A stretch of DNA of 64,000 bases from Paracyclopina nana (GCA_019096065.1 JAGUCH010000001.1:17236001-17300000); one strand, 5' to 3'; shown: positions 44,176 to 57,014, counted from the stretch's first letter. Numbers and translations are program-made. Notes: a model not told the origin generated them from the sequence alone.

Positions 44176-47100
44176 TTATACTTGTGTAATGTTTCGTGTC
44201 GTTTTCGATACTGAACTTGGTGGTCTGCCACTGTTGACGCTGATCAAGGAGCCTTGCAAGCTATTGTTGGCCATTGTTCCGGAAGAACTATTATCACTGT
44301 TTCCGGAAGCCTTGCTCAGCGGAGTCAACTTGTTGTTGTTGATCCTCAGCATTTGCTCCGCACTCAATTGGTGAGCATGCTCCGCAACTGCATTGGGATG
44401 GTAGTCCACCGCACCGCCTTGGTGGTGAGCGCTGAACTCTGAGTTGCTCAGCCGTTGCTGGGCATTGTTGTAGTAATTAAAGTACTCAGCAGGGTTGTAG
44501 TCGTAGTAATTGCCATAGTAGTCGGTTTGGAAGTCATAACCAGCATTCTCCTCGGCGATGTTGTGCAGTTGGGCGTTCTCTCGCATTTTGCGCTCCTCAT
44601 GCTCCTTGAGCAGTTGAGATGCGCTCCAGTAGGTTGGGGTGATGCCATTGGCAAAACTGGTTGTCGAAGACTGGTTAATCGGCGGCTGTTGGCTTTTGTA
44701 CACATTGCTGATGGTGCTGATTTGAGGTACCAGATGGTTGGAGCTGGAGTTTTTGGCCTCGTCAAAGCTGCTGTTGTCGGAGCCTGCTCCAGAGGCCACC
44801 ACATGACTGCTCGGAAGGTCAACATTGACCCCAGCGCTTGACCTCTTGGTCCTGGACCTGCGATTTCGCACGATGCAAAAGTAGATGTAGAGGCCAACGA
44901 GCATGAGGATGAGGAGCGTGAGGACAACGCCGGAGACAATGCCAACCATGACCCAGTCCGTGTCCTGGGGTCCAACTGGGCCCTCGGTGGGACCAGACGG
45001 CGTTTCTGTCACCGAAGGCTGTGGCAGCCTCACAAGGACAATGTTGGAGATGTTGGCACGGTTGCCAGCCTCGTCAATGCCATAGAGAGCCACGTGGTAG
45101 TCCTTGTCGTACTTGTTGAAGGTGAAGGAGTAGCTGGCCGGATTTCCAGCCTCGTCGGGCCTCTCGAACTGGTGCAGAATTGGGGGCTGATTGGAGGCGT
45201 CCAGGAGGTCGATGATGAACTCGCTGAAGATGAACGTGTACTTGGCCACCTGTCCGTGGTCATAGTCATCTCCCGGAGCCGTCCAGGTGGCGACCAATTT
45301 GAGTCCGGACTCGTCGGGAGAGAGAACCAGATCGCTGATCCTGGATGGAGGCATGAGATCCTTGGAGTGATCCGGCACCTCCAACAAGTGGACCACCGGT
45401 CCGGAATTCAATGTTCGCTTGAACGATCCGGTCGGCCGGCGGAATTCGTGGGGAACGGTGACCTCTGATCCGCAGCAGACCGGGTTCAGGCCCGGATCCT
45501 GAGGTCTGGCCGTCATGGCCCTCCCTTGGCGGCCCACTTGGACGGTGAAGGCCTTCTCTTCGTTGTCATCGACGAAAGCTTGGAAGCTGTACCTGCCTGG
45601 CGCGGGGTAGAACGTGAGGTATCTGCTGTACACTCCGTCCCCAGCCATGACATCCGGATCCCCGTTGCCGTTGTCAAAGAGGTCGATGGCCTCCAGACTG
45701 CCCATGGTCCCGTTGTTGAGAGTGATGGTGGTGAGCACTCTGACTCTGGCCTCGAGGACGGGGCTGCTTGATTTGGTCACTTGGACAAAGAGCTTCAAGG
45801 GATGCTGGTTGGTGACAATGTCGCTCGTCACCTCGGAGGTGGTCCACATCCTCACCTCGATGAGTCCCATGGTGCCCACATTTTTGGGCTTGGACTCGAC
45901 CACGATGACATTTTCGATGCTCCGGTCGCCCTCGTCCCACCAGTTGACCTCATACTTCCAATTGAGGCCGATATGCGAGTACTGCAAAACAATAATAATT
46001 AATTTGATATAATACAAGTGGTTATTTTTTTCAATTACGTCGTCGAAGGGAGGAGCTGCCGCTGAGGAGTCCTTAAGGAAGTTGATGGTCATCATGTTGA
46101 TGAATGTAAAGTCACTGCTGAGGCTGGAGTAAGGGCCATACTTTTCGCCGTGGTTGTCAGTGAAGGTGACGGACTTGATGTTGTGGTCGTCCGGATCGCT
46201 GACAATGATGCCAAACACCGTGTCGTGGCCGAGAGTGCTGTCGATGGCAAAGGTGCCAACCGACTTGAGGTCGGGAGCTTGTCTGTCCTCCACCTGGGCC
46301 AACACGGTGACCGGGATCCGGGATGCGTTGTCCAGGCTCTGGAGGCCGTAGAAGGCCTCGACGATGTTTCTGAAGAGGCCAGCCCCGTGCTGGGCCTTCA
46401 AGCTTGGGAAGACAAAGCTGCGGCCTCCGGATGTCTGCGAGAACTGGTCGTAGAAGCTGAGCACTTGTCCTCCCCCAAGCGGAACGAGGATGCTGCTGAA
46501 CTTGACCTGGAAGTCCCGGACGTACTTCAAGATGACGCCCTCTTGATCCAGTCCCAGCGAGTCATTGTCTCCCCTGGTGATGAGGATGATGTGGGCTCCG
46601 GCCTGGTCGCCCTCGAGGACCTGCTCGACGGCAGTCTGGAGGCCGCAAAAGACACACCTCTCATCAGGACTGGACTGGACCTTGTACTTGTCCGGAATGG
46701 AGTCGGCGATGCGAGCGCGCACCTCCTCGCTCGAGAGCGGCGCCAAGTTGTGCTGGATCTTGGCCTCGTCGCTGAACGTGACCACGGCCACTTTGACATT
46801 GTCCTCCACGTCGATCCGGATGAACTTTTGCGCGGCCTTCGACACCCATTTCCACAGGTCTTGCTTCAGCATGCTCGACGAGGACTCGATGACCAACACG
46901 TACTTGGTCGTGGTCTCCCTCACCACCTTCATGGCCACATGCGGAGTTGGAGCCTCGGTGATGTGCTTGGGATTGATCATGTTGAGGTCCTGGTGGCTGT
47001 CGATGACTTCTTTGGAGCCGCGAGCCTGACACAGCACATTGTGCTTGGTGGGTGGCAAGGATTGCTGCTGCACTCCCCACTGCTCGCTCAAGCTGCAAAA

Positions 47101-47928
47101 TCTCCGGACATTGGGCAGAAACGGGAGGTAGCCCAGCGAGCAGGTCACCTGGTCATTGGCATCCGGATCAGCCACAAAGTAGCAGTCTTTGGTGCTGACT
47201 GGGTCGCATGTGGAGCTCAGGTCATGGGTCATCCAGGATCCCTTGACCTGCATGTCCGAGGCTCCGGTGGGCACGAGGACATCGTTGATCTTGTAGTAGT
47301 TGGGGTACAGCTTGTCCCCAGGGAATCCAAACTCGTCGAAGACGCCGTATCTGTACTTGGCCCACTCGTGCATGAACACCTTGTGGGGGCTGCCGTAGAC
47401 TGAGAGCGTTTGGTTCCAATTCGTGAAGAAGTGGTAGGGGATGGAGATGAAGTCTCCGGATTGGCCACAGCCACGACTTTGCTGCGTGAACGGGCTACTC
47501 CTGTGCACCGGATGATCCAGCCCAACGTGAATGTCAACGTCCTATAATTGGAGATTTTTAGCTCATTAATTTAGCTTTGTAATTATTAATCCGCTAGAGG
47601 ACGCTATGCCTGGATTTTGACGGAAAAAAGCCTGTAAATAATGATTTGCGTCATTTCACGCATAAAAAAGCCAAAACGCGCTAGAATTGAAACAAACCAG
47701 TTCTGGTAGCACTGTCCTCTCTATGTTAGCGCCATCTAGAGTGACATTTGGTAAACGTTTAAATAAGTGAATAATTACCCTGTAAACGGAGGATCCGCTT
47801 GGAGTTTGGATTTCCTTTTGGCACCGCGAGTCTCGCCAATTTTTGGGCACCACCACAGTGACCTCTTTGAAGTACAACTTCTCGTTCACAGCATCGAACA
47901 AAACCCGACTAGCATCGTTGAAGGTGGC
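44176..47928 (-). CDS. Calcium-activated chloride channel regulator (CLCA) family, 3' exons
   Basis: Exons in coding order are 47928-47779, 47541-46039 and 45981-44176, all phase 0, giving 1,152 residues; the N-terminal exon with signal peptide is not found. The first exon (ATFNDASRVLF...YFKEVTVVVP) is the classical CLCA N-terminal motif. The second holds the metalloprotease-like segment CGQSGDFISIP...FMHEWAKYRYGVFDEFG, then a von Willebrand A domain starting VLVIESSSSM. The third has a beta-rich/FN3-like region (PPSRISDL...WTAPGDDYDHG), one transmembrane helix (WVMVGIVSGVVLTLLILMLV) and a ~250-residue Tyr/Asn/Ser-rich cytoplasmic tail. CLCA proteins are secreted or membrane-anchored modulators of calcium-activated chloride channels and self-cleave through a HExxH site. 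Here the second His is Lys (47356-47358) and the first MIDAS Asp is Glu (46885-46887), so protease and metal binding are probably altered. Confidence 0.9.
45982..46038 (-). other. 57-bp in-frame, stop-free intron of the CLCA gene
   Basis: On the minus strand GAC|gtaattg...tattgttttgcag|TAC marks a GT-AG intron with a pyrimidine-rich end. Its length is a multiple of three and it has no stop codon in frame, so its retention would insert 19 residues rather than truncate the protein. The insert is AT-rich, unlike the GC-rich exons, which favours an intron. Confidence 0.75.
47542..47778 (-). other. CLCA intron between the first two visible exons
   Basis: GT-AG intron of 237 bp. It contains a CTCF-like core in minus orientation (CTAGATGGCGC at 47729-47739). 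Confidence 0.6.
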
Positions 47929-50900
47929 CTGAAAAATAAAAAAAGGGCATCGGCTCAAATTTCATTTTTCCAAACATTTATAAATCTCTTTCAGTTTCGA
48001 GTTTTGAGGCTCAGGGCAAGAAACATTCCAGAGAGACCGATCATAAAAAACGAGTCGTATTTCAAAACCAACTCGTATAATTGAAACCAATCGTGCTTTT
48101 TCAGCTCTGTGCTAAATGACATTGGAAATAATGGAAATCAACATTGCTCAATTCCAAGCAAAGCAAAGGTTTTCAATTTTCGAGTCATTTTCTGTGGAAA
48201 AGTTCATTAGGCAAATGATGATGCACACACACAGTGGGCATGATTGTTTTAAAGCCCCCGCACACAAAATCAAGCATTTTTGCTCAACTTTTGCCATTGT
48301 TGCCAATTGAGCAGCAAGGTCAACTTTCTTGGCAATTTTAGCATTTATCTTTGAATAATGGCCTTTTTAAAGAGAGATGACCAAATTAGAGGAAAAATAA
48401 ATATATTTGGCCACTTTGTCATGACTCCAAAATAAAAAAAAAGCAAGCGTGACCAGTGAATTTTTGGAGAATCGGCTCAAGCCATCTACAGATTCCAATC
48501 AATTGTGGCCCCAAAACGAGCGCGGCAGTTTCTTTTAAAATCTTTATTCACACTAATTTTATTACCCACCATTCAGGCACATGCCTTAATGATTGCCTTC
48601 AATTAGGGCTAATTAGCCGATTAACTAAGGAGGTAGAAATCAGGGATATTATGTATTCCAAATATGGCATTTCCAAATGTGTTATTTTCAAACAAACTTC
48701 TTCTGTTGAATGAGGCTCTCAGCATGCTAAATCCTCGTAATATAATGACTCACCAGCCTTGGATTGACGGTGACAAATCATTACACAACTTTGGCCGCCC
48801 TTTCGACTCTACAGCTTTTTCTGCCTTCCAAAAAAAAAATCAAAAAACCAAAAAATACAAAAAAAAACCAAAAAATCCAGCTCACCCCAAGAAAAAAAAT
48901 TGAAAATAAAAAATTAACTGAGTCGTTTTTAAATTTTATTATTTCAAATAAATAATAGAGAAGTATTATGAAGAATAATTAATATGGATAAAAGTTATGC
49001 AGCATAATTTAAGTGGGATTAAGTCGTTATGTGAGGGCAATAAAGCACCGCTTTTTTGAGACAGGTCAATTTCCTCAAAATCCTGCTCGGAATTCGAGGC
49101 ATTTCTATATGGTGAGTTCATTACACCCAACATAGCACATATAAAGTGGTCAATAACGTTGAGGTCGTCATTTAAAAATGGGAGCGATGCAATTTTCGTT
49201 GATGGCCTCACGATTTGAAGGTTAAAAGTTTTGACAGTTCAATCTCGCATGGGTCAATTCTCGTAGCTTTTAGCCAAAAAGCGAATATGATGGGATCTTC
49301 GGGGGGTCCGAAAATTCCATCAATTCCGGCCCAACTTTACTGCAGAATATTTGCACTTTTCAAAATTATTGTTGATTGCACTACCGGAATTCCCCAAGAT
49401 GGAAAAGGCTTCAAAAATCATGTAGGTTTTCAGTCTTGTTTTATTTTTTTTTGAGCTGGTTCGTGGCAAAGACCTCCTGGCGAGAGAGATGTTGCCCTCA
49501 GTAAAGGTTTTGAGACCAGGGCAGCATTCCAGCATCAGCCCATTGTGTCGCAGCCTACAATAGCCAGGCTGAATATGAGAAATATTTTCACCGCATTTGA
49601 ACGCCTATACCACCAAAGAGCTGTCGCATTGAGGAAATTTTCAAATTTCCTAAATAATTTATTTATTAAGGCCAAAGTAATTTTATACTGAATTGAGTAA
49701 ATTAAAGGATTTCCCAATTTCAAAAGCTATATCTTCACTTTACAGAGGAAAAGTTACATGAATGTTGCTTCATTTTTTGTATTTTCTGGTCTTGAAAAAT
49801 CAGTTTTTAATTTCCAGCTATTATAAAAATAGATGGACAAGTTTAAAAGCCTGCAATGTACCCAACAAAAATGTAATTATTCATATTTAGAACATGATTT
49901 GATGTTGAAAAAGTTTCATAGTGCAAAAGCATAATTGAAAACTGTCAGCTCTTTGCTTAGAGGCGTTGGAAAATGGCTCTTTGATATATAACGGGGTATT
50001 ACTATTGAAGGTGTGTGCGCAATTTTCAAACAAGCAGTAAATGTGTGAAAAGGAGAAAAAAGGCAGCAAATGTGTGATTCCCACGATGGCATTCCTCGGA
50101 TGGAGGCAAAAATAATGAAAATAGCTTGATTGCAATTTGTCATATCATTTCCAAGACCAACTCAGCCGTGAAAACAGGTTCTTTTGGTAAATTACTCGAC
50201 CAATTTGAATGAATGAAAGCGAGATACCAAGCATGAATATAAAAAAAATGGAAAAGCGAAAAATGCATACAAGGAATTTGGAATTTTGGAGGTTGAGTGC
50301 AACGTAAACAAGTAGCCACAAAATCCATAATCTGTCTCTTCTGCTTCAAGGAGCTCAGTTATGCTCAGTTGTGCTCAGTTATGCTCAGTTTCACCCCCCT
50401 TTTACCTGCAGTAGCAGGAAAATCGTGTTTTTCAAGACTACATCACACTCAAGTGCAATCTCTAACGTGTTCTGACATCCACAAGGGTTGTGCTGTGGCA
50501 TAATAGAAGACCAGAGACTATTGACTGAGTCAGTCTATTGAAAAAGGCCAACAATGCTAAGCTTTGGGCAAACACCATTGACTCACAAACTCTATTTAGC
50601 TCCAGTATTCACAGCCCTTTAAGAATAGCTGACATTAGAAATGAAATATCAAAAAATAATAATAATAATAATAGAAAACAAGCTAAATGGCCTAAAATAC
50701 ATTTGAAAGCTGACAAAACTTGAGAATTTATGCCTGGAATGCTTCAAAAAATTGACAGGCAAAAGTGAAGGTTTGATGCTTTATACAGGTTGTCCCACAA
50801 ATTACGGAAAAATACAGAATGCGGCTCCTAAAATGCAAACAACTGAAGAAGTTGAAATTTCGGAGCCGCAACCCGCAGAACTGGATCGGACTCCAAGTCA

Positions 50901-51980
50901 AGCCCAGCCATGACTTTAATATTTCGCCTAAGAAAGATCGGTTCGGTTCATTTCAATTTTTGCATTAAAGGTGGGACGTATTATTGTGTTGGAATTTTTC
51001 CTAGACAGTCAAGTGCAAAACTGATTGAAGTCAAAGCGAAAATGTATGGAAAATGTGGAACGAATCCGCGACGGCTTTGACACCAGAGATGAAGTGATGA
51101 TGACCAGGCAAAACAGCTTCAAATAAGAGCTCAATTTCAGGTTTGCACAGATGAGCCTGGCTGCAAATGGAAATTGATGCCCAGCATGAGACCGACCTTA
51201 ATATGGCGTGGGCTGAGTTCAATATTTTTTTCTTCCTCTCTAAGTAATTGGCTTTAATTTGGGTTTCGACTTGGGCGTCTATAAATGATGGCAAAATCCT
51301 TTTGGTAAACCCCGCCATTTTGGATCATTTGTCGGCACAGAAATGCACAAGAAAAGCCTTTTTTCATAAGTGATAATGCAAAATGGCTCCAATTATATCA
51401 CATTTTTCATTTCCGAGCGTAGTAGCACATTTTTCATTTCCTCGCTACGCTCGGATGAAAATTACTTGCTCGGTTTTCAAATTTTTCCCGATCTCTTTGC
51501 TATTTTTCTTGGGGCCTAACTTTTGCTGAGACGATAGGGAACAATTATTTTTTGCTTGTTACTAAAAAGAGATGATGATTTCCTATAACATTTCATCGTC
51601 ACTTTTATCACTCGCACGAGAAAAGGTCGTTAGCTTTTTGTCAATTATTAACTATAATTGGTCAAACGGACAAAAAAGTTTTGCGCCTGATTAAACTGTT
51701 GCTGTAAAAAATGTAGCAGGTGGCGAAGCTTTTGATTTCAAGGCACTCAGGGGAACGTAATTAAAACATCGAATTTTGCCGACTTGTTCAGCCATTTTGA
51801 ACAAGCGGAGCCGTTTCAAGTTTTGCTCTGCGCCAAAGCCCAAAAACAAAGAGCTGTCAAAATATTTCTTCAACAGGATCTTTCTCATCAGCTGACACAT
51901 TTTAAGCTACTTCTGTACATGCACCAAAAATGCTCTAATTTTGCTTTAAATGTTGAATGCTTTTTGCTTAAATTCTTTTG
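47929..51980. other. AT-rich region, upstream intron or intergenic, no supported gene
   Basis: No exon coding the missing CLCA N-terminus (signal peptide and the usual NGYxGLVVAI-type segment) was recognised on the minus strand. Contents are an A-rich tract at 48830-48900, a short tandem repeat TATGCTCAGTTGTGCTCAGT (50354-50391), an (AAT)n stretch near 50655-50675, a fragment ATACAGAATGCGGCTCC (50814) that recurs inverted at 53955, and a hairpin-forming repeat at 51405-51475. Confidence 0.4.
51405..51475. repeat. Inverted repeat around CGAGCGTAG/CTACGCTCG
   Basis: TTTTCATTTCCGAGCGTAG (about 51413) faces CTACGCTCGGATGAAAA (about 51453), with a direct copy of ACATTTTTCATTTCC between. It may be a tiny foldback element. 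Confidence 0.55.
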
Positions 51981-51984
51981 TTTT

Positions 51985-52445
51985 TAAAACTTTAATATCC
52001 CGTTCATGTGCAAAGTTGATTTTCGGAAAGTGAAAAATTGTCATAAAGCAACGGAGTTTTGTTACCAAACCACTTAAGAAGGGCTTCTCAACTAGTTAAA
52101 CCAGGAATCGAGCTAACAAATTTAGGGCAAAATTCCGAAAAACATTGATTATTTCAGCTGTATCTTTTATGTAATAACTCTGCAATTTTTGAGTTGGTTC
52201 ATGTGAATTTGTGTTTTATACATATTGATTCAGAAGTAACCAGTTTGGCACTGAAATTGAAATAAACTTTGAGTGTTTACTTTTCAATAGTCTTAAAATT
52301 GACCCTTTTTTTCCTAAGTATTAGCATCAGCAGAAGTTTACTTTAGTGTTTGTCATAAGAGAATTTTTCTCCTCTTCGTAAGGCGTTTGACGTGCATTAT
52401 CGTAAGGAATTTGGGGGCACATGAACGGGATATAAGATGCTTGCG
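51985..52445. mobile_element. Foldback (MITE-like) element
   Basis: AATATCCCGTTCATGTGC (51994) is the inverse of GCACATGAACGGGATATA (52418). Inner parts also pair loosely (AATTGTCATAA near 52037 against TTGTCATAAGAGAATTTTT near 52352). Its right arm is related to 61640-61725, showing a dispersed family. A TGACAGCTCTTTGC-like motif lies beside several family copies (52450, 55322, 61756). Confidence 0.6.
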
Positions 52446-53820
52446 TTGTCGGCTCTTTGCGTGTAGGAATTATTTTGCATGATTCCAATCCTTGAAGTCA
52501 TCAATCAATGCTTCATTGCGTGGATAGCGAGCGTTTCTTCCACTTTTAAAAGTGAATCATGCACTAAGCACCAAGAAATGGTTATTTAGGTCCTCCCACT
52601 GCTGTGCCTGAAAAGCAATTAGCCAAAAGCATCTCGCCCCCATTTTAATTAAGAGCTACCTCGAAAAAATACCTTGAAATTGAACACATATTTTTTTGGG
52701 GGGGTGGAATGATTCAATCTATTTTTACAATGCTGTATAAGGAAGGTGTTGAAATTGAGGATTTTATTGAATCCCAGATAAGATAAAGAGTGAAAAAATC
52801 GTGGCTCGGCCCTAAAAACTGTTTCATCATGCAAATTTCAAATGGCCCAATTTTTCGTCGAGTGAGCTGAAACAATGGGGTGTGGCCAATGTGGAATCAC
52901 GAATTTCACGAATAAAAACAGGTCAGGCCACAAAAATGTGCATGGCACTTTTCTTTTATTGATGAAAAAGATCCGCGCGTCATTCAATTTCTTTTCAGAG
53001 CAGCCGAAATAAAAAAATCAGGCGTGCTGGGTCACAATGACAGTTCATAATTTGAGAAGCGCCCTCTACATTTTCCATAGTCAAAGTCCCATTGAATAAT
53101 GCATTAATTTCGGTTCAAGCCAATTTCGAGGAGACACCCTGTGGCTCTATAAAAGTCCATAGTGCACACAGCCTGCGTTTAGTATTTTGCACGCTTTTCA
53201 CTGTTATTCAGCGCGTGAGCGTTAGCATTCTTGGAGGAATCTAGTTTGCTGCTTTAATTGGCCATTTGGGACTTGCACACATGATTAGAGGCCTAGGCAA
53301 AATCACATATTATTTTGCAAAAGGTGGCGGCCAGGCAAGCACAAAAAACTAATAATTGCAGCAATTTCGGCCGAGCCCGGCCATTTCTTTTTTTTTTGGC
53401 AAATACTAAAAATCACTTTTTTGGGGGCTGGCGCATGTCATTGCTTGGCTCAATCATTTGATGGAATTTGGGTGAAAATTCTTGTCTGAATCTTCATCAA
53501 TCACGGAGCCACTTATCTCCTTCACAATCTTTAGCTTTTGGTCGTGGTAGCAAAGCAAGCTCAGTATTATCAATAAAGCTAGGTAGCCACGAGAGCAATT
53601 AAGAGCTTCTCAAAATTGTGCCGGTGGCCACTGTGGGTGATCTTACCCAAAGATCTAACAGTCAGCACAGTGGGGTGAAGTAGCCATAAAAAATGATTCA
53701 TTTCGAATGATGATTCCAAATTACATAGCCAGGCGTCTGAAGTGGTAAGTTGTGTTACACCGTCTCGGGTGATTTGAGAGGTGGTGTTAAATTAGTACGC
53801 TCAATTAATTGCAACAAATA
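52446..53820. other. AT-rich region, no supported gene
   Basis: Nothing coding recognised. A CTCF-like core in minus orientation lies at 53059-53069. Confidence 0.4.
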
Positions 53821-53825
53821 TGAAA

Positions 53826-53905
53826 CAACGTCTCGGTGGCGCAACTGCAAGCTCACTTGACTCTCGTGCAGACTGCCTCAGGTTCAAGTCCGCTCAGAGT
53901 CGGTT
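53826..53905 (+). repeat. tRNA-derived SINE head
   Basis: A-box GGTGGCGCAACTG near 53834 and B-box GGTTCAAGTCC near 53880 have tRNA spacing, but the arms do not fold as a sound tRNA. The following sequence (TTCGGAGCCGCATTCTGTAT) recurs elsewhere in the window in inverse form at 50.8 kb, as expected of a SINE family. Confidence 0.55.
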
Positions 53906-56480
53906 CATTATCTATTTACTTCTTCGGAGCAGCCTGCCTTGTGCAGTTTCGGAGCCGCATTCTGTATTTGGCGACAATGCCAACTTTTCAATTGGAGCAA
54001 ACATTTACTTCTGTAAGGGTTTTGGCAAAATTATTTAGGAGTCCATCCATCGCATGGAATAAAAACAAATGGGCCGATTACACCAAAACCTCAACGATTC
54101 AGATGAAAAGTGGACATTTTAGAATAGTGTTGCCTCAGTGTGGAATGGGCAACATGTTCCCCCAATGCGATGATGATGAAGAGGATCATCAAGTTGGAAT
54201 GCCTAGTAGGCTCGCAAGGATTTTACTTTCTCTCTTCCTACCTTAACAAATTGGCCAGTTTAAAGGGGGTGGTGTAAAAACATCAACTATTATTAGCCTG
54301 AGCATGGATCACTCCACATTTCATGATGTCCAGATTTCACTCTCAATTTTTGATTCTGCCAAAACTGAGAATTTGAAAACATGACCACAACAGCAGTGAA
54401 TATCGATTGCGTGAGCTTCTGCAGCAATTTCCTGGTTGAGTTAATTTCTTACCTGAAAGACAAATGATTAACTGTTTTATAGCACGTGGATGGTTTTGCA
54501 CAATTTACAACAAGGGAACCACGCTGAGTCAAAATCACATAACGCAAAAATTGGACCAGGTAATAACAGCGCTACGGGAAAATTAAAGAACATCAATTTT
54601 TTCTTCCCCTCTTTTACATTATCAATCATTTCGTCCAGAAGTGAGCAATTGCCTTCAAGTGAAAGCAAAAAGTGGCATAATTATTATTATACCACTGGGC
54701 ATTAACCTTTTTATATAAATGATAATCGTGGAGCAATTGAAACCGTGGAATTCAAATACGCATCAAGAAACACCATTAAGCTCTTTAATAAATTGTTGTA
54801 TAAAGCAGAAAAGGTCATTTATCTCAAATTATTTTATTATTTTTATTAACCATGTTTTGCCCTGGGATATGTGAAGCAAAAGAATCCTTTTGATGCCCTG
54901 GAAGAAAAAATCCAGGAAGGGCGTTTTCAAAATGGCGACCCTCAAAAGAGTCTTGCATTTCCACAAAGAATGTGCCTAATGGCAGTGTAATGAGTTTTCT
55001 TGTGGGCGTACAGAGGCGAAATGAAGAAGTGAAGGGTTTTTTATCACTTGCAAAACTTAAGGATGACCTTTATAAATATATAAAATAAATGGCCTACTTG
55101 AAGACAGGCCACCCAACGACGTACGCACTGCTGACAAGACAAGGCTAAACTTAATTTACACCTTGTTACTGTTTACTATGAATAAAGCCTAAAAGCCAAA
55201 GAGCTGTCAGGAAACTAATAAAATTCAAAATAGCCTTAGTTTCACTAAATTCATTCAATTATAGATTTCAGCACAGAAAAATGCAAGAAATCTATATTGA
55301 TATAAGTGTTATTAATTTTTGGCGTTGTCAGCTCTTTGCTAGCAGGAGTTGCGTTTATGTAGTGAGAACATATGGAAAATCGAGATAATTGACTGCTTTT
55401 TGCTCATCCCACCCACATTGTATCACATTAAGAAGGTGAGTTATGCTCGTCAAGAAGTTGAAGCCAAACCGTTGACAGGCAAATTGGCAGCCTCCCTCTC
55501 AGCATGGCAAACAATCAATTTCCTGCCATTTTAAAAAGAAAGAAACATTTTTTCCCTTTTGTCTGAAGCTTCAAGCAAGAGCCATTTCACGGCTATTTCT
55601 GCCCTTTTTCTTCTTGATTTTTTTGGAGAAGATTGCACTTGATAAGAAGAGTAGAAGAGGGTTTGAAATATTGGCACCTTTTAGGATCCTTAATGTTTCT
55701 CCAATCCACCATGAAGCCATCAAAATGGAAAAATTGTGTGGCACACAAGCTGTGCCTCAATTCCAAAGATGATGATGATTTTCAGGTGCAAATGTGAATT
55801 ACTGCTGTTGTTTTACATTTTTTCCCTAAGTGAGACGAGGAAGTGAGGACCAAATTTAGGTATGCATTGGATTTTGAGGCGGGCGGGCCATTTTCGATCA
55901 ATTTTTGAGAGAATTGGGTCCAATAATGTTCGCCTGAGTGATGATGATTCCTTGGAGCCAGCTATCTATCTCAAATATTATTTATACATTATCCAGCCTC
56001 ATTTCAGGGCAGAATTGCCTCCAAAACTTTCAATTGTTCCCAATCACTTTCTCTCTATTTACAATTATGGCACGATTTGAAGGAGTGAAGCAAAATGCTC
56101 TTTTTCTGATGCCAACGTCTGATTATTTGGCTGTTTAGCAAAGTCGTGAAGATCCAGTGGACAAAAACATTGATGTTGTAGTATAGCTGAGTCATGAGAA
56201 AATACATACAAAAATAAAGAAGGAAAAATCTGGTTAGTCATTGCAGCTTGTCAAAAGTTTGGGAAATTGAGAACAGACTGGAAAAAGATTAGTAATGTCC
56301 CAAAAAATGTTCAACACCACGTCATTTTTTATAAATAATGGACGTAAAAAAATAGAAAATAAGGATCTTTGGCGCTGCAAATTACCAAAAACTGTTCCAA
56401 TTCAAGCATCATAACTATCTTACTCCACCATTTTTAAGAAAAATTGTCATTGAAGTCAAACAGGTTAAGCGCAGGCTAGC
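53906..56480. other. AT-rich region, no supported gene
   Basis: An imperfect inverted pair AAAGAGCTGTCA (about 55198) and TGTCAGCTCTTTGC (about 55325) flanks ~130 bp and may be another foldback remnant. No coding exon recognised. Confidence 0.4.
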
Positions 56481-56620
56481 TAGGGTTGGTTAAATCAATG
56501 TTGCCAGAATTGCATTAATTTAGCCTATCCTAACATCAGGATTAGACTTGACACTTGAGCAGTTAGGGTAGCCTAAAACGTTCTATAAGGCCTGCAACTT
56601 AATTGGTTTAGTCAACCCTA
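56481..56620. mobile_element. Foldback MITE, 140 bp
   Basis: TAGGGTTGGTTAAATCAAT (56481) is the inverse of ATTGGTTTAGTCAACCCTA (56602-56620), and TTTAGCCTATCCTAAC pairs with GTTAGGGTAGCCTAAAA further in. Both ends carry TA, suggesting a Tc1/mariner-type non-autonomous element. Confidence 0.7.
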
Positions 56621-56998
56621 GGAGCAGCTGTATAGGCTACAATAGCGCGTAGAAATTCACAGAGTTTAAGCTGAAAAACCGTAGATGAACAGGGCATTCA
56701 TGAGGTGAAGTGTGCCGAGTTATCTGCAATTGAGCCCGGAGACAAATCCTAGATGGACAAGTCGGAAAAAAAGTCCTGCATTTGAATATATTATTTGATA
56801 TAGAAGGGAGGAGAAAAAAAAAGCAGTTCTGACCACTTTTGCCTCTAGCTTGGAGTATACACTTGCATGAACCAGCCATAAATTACAGTACTTCTGTATA
56901 TATTGGAAGCTCACCAGTTTCATCATTACTTTGAGCAAAAACTCTACGCGTGGAATGCTGACACTTCAAATTCATATTTCACGTTTGAATTTTTTCCT

Positions 56999-57014
56999 CC
57001 GCGCGCGCGCGCGC
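56999..57014. repeat. (GC)n microsatellite
   Basis: A run of about eight alternating GC dinucleotides in AT-rich surroundings. Alternating purine-pyrimidine GC can adopt Z-DNA. Confidence 0.85.

Noticed and set aside
46150-47403. Long plus-strand open frame (417 codons)
   Set aside because: It is the antisense shadow of CLCA exon 2, whose minus-strand frame has clear family motifs; GC-rich third positions keep the opposite strand open.
49215-49723. Possible transposase fragment suggested by several short frames
   Set aside because: No catalytic motif or alignment-worthy stretch could be found by eye in any frame.
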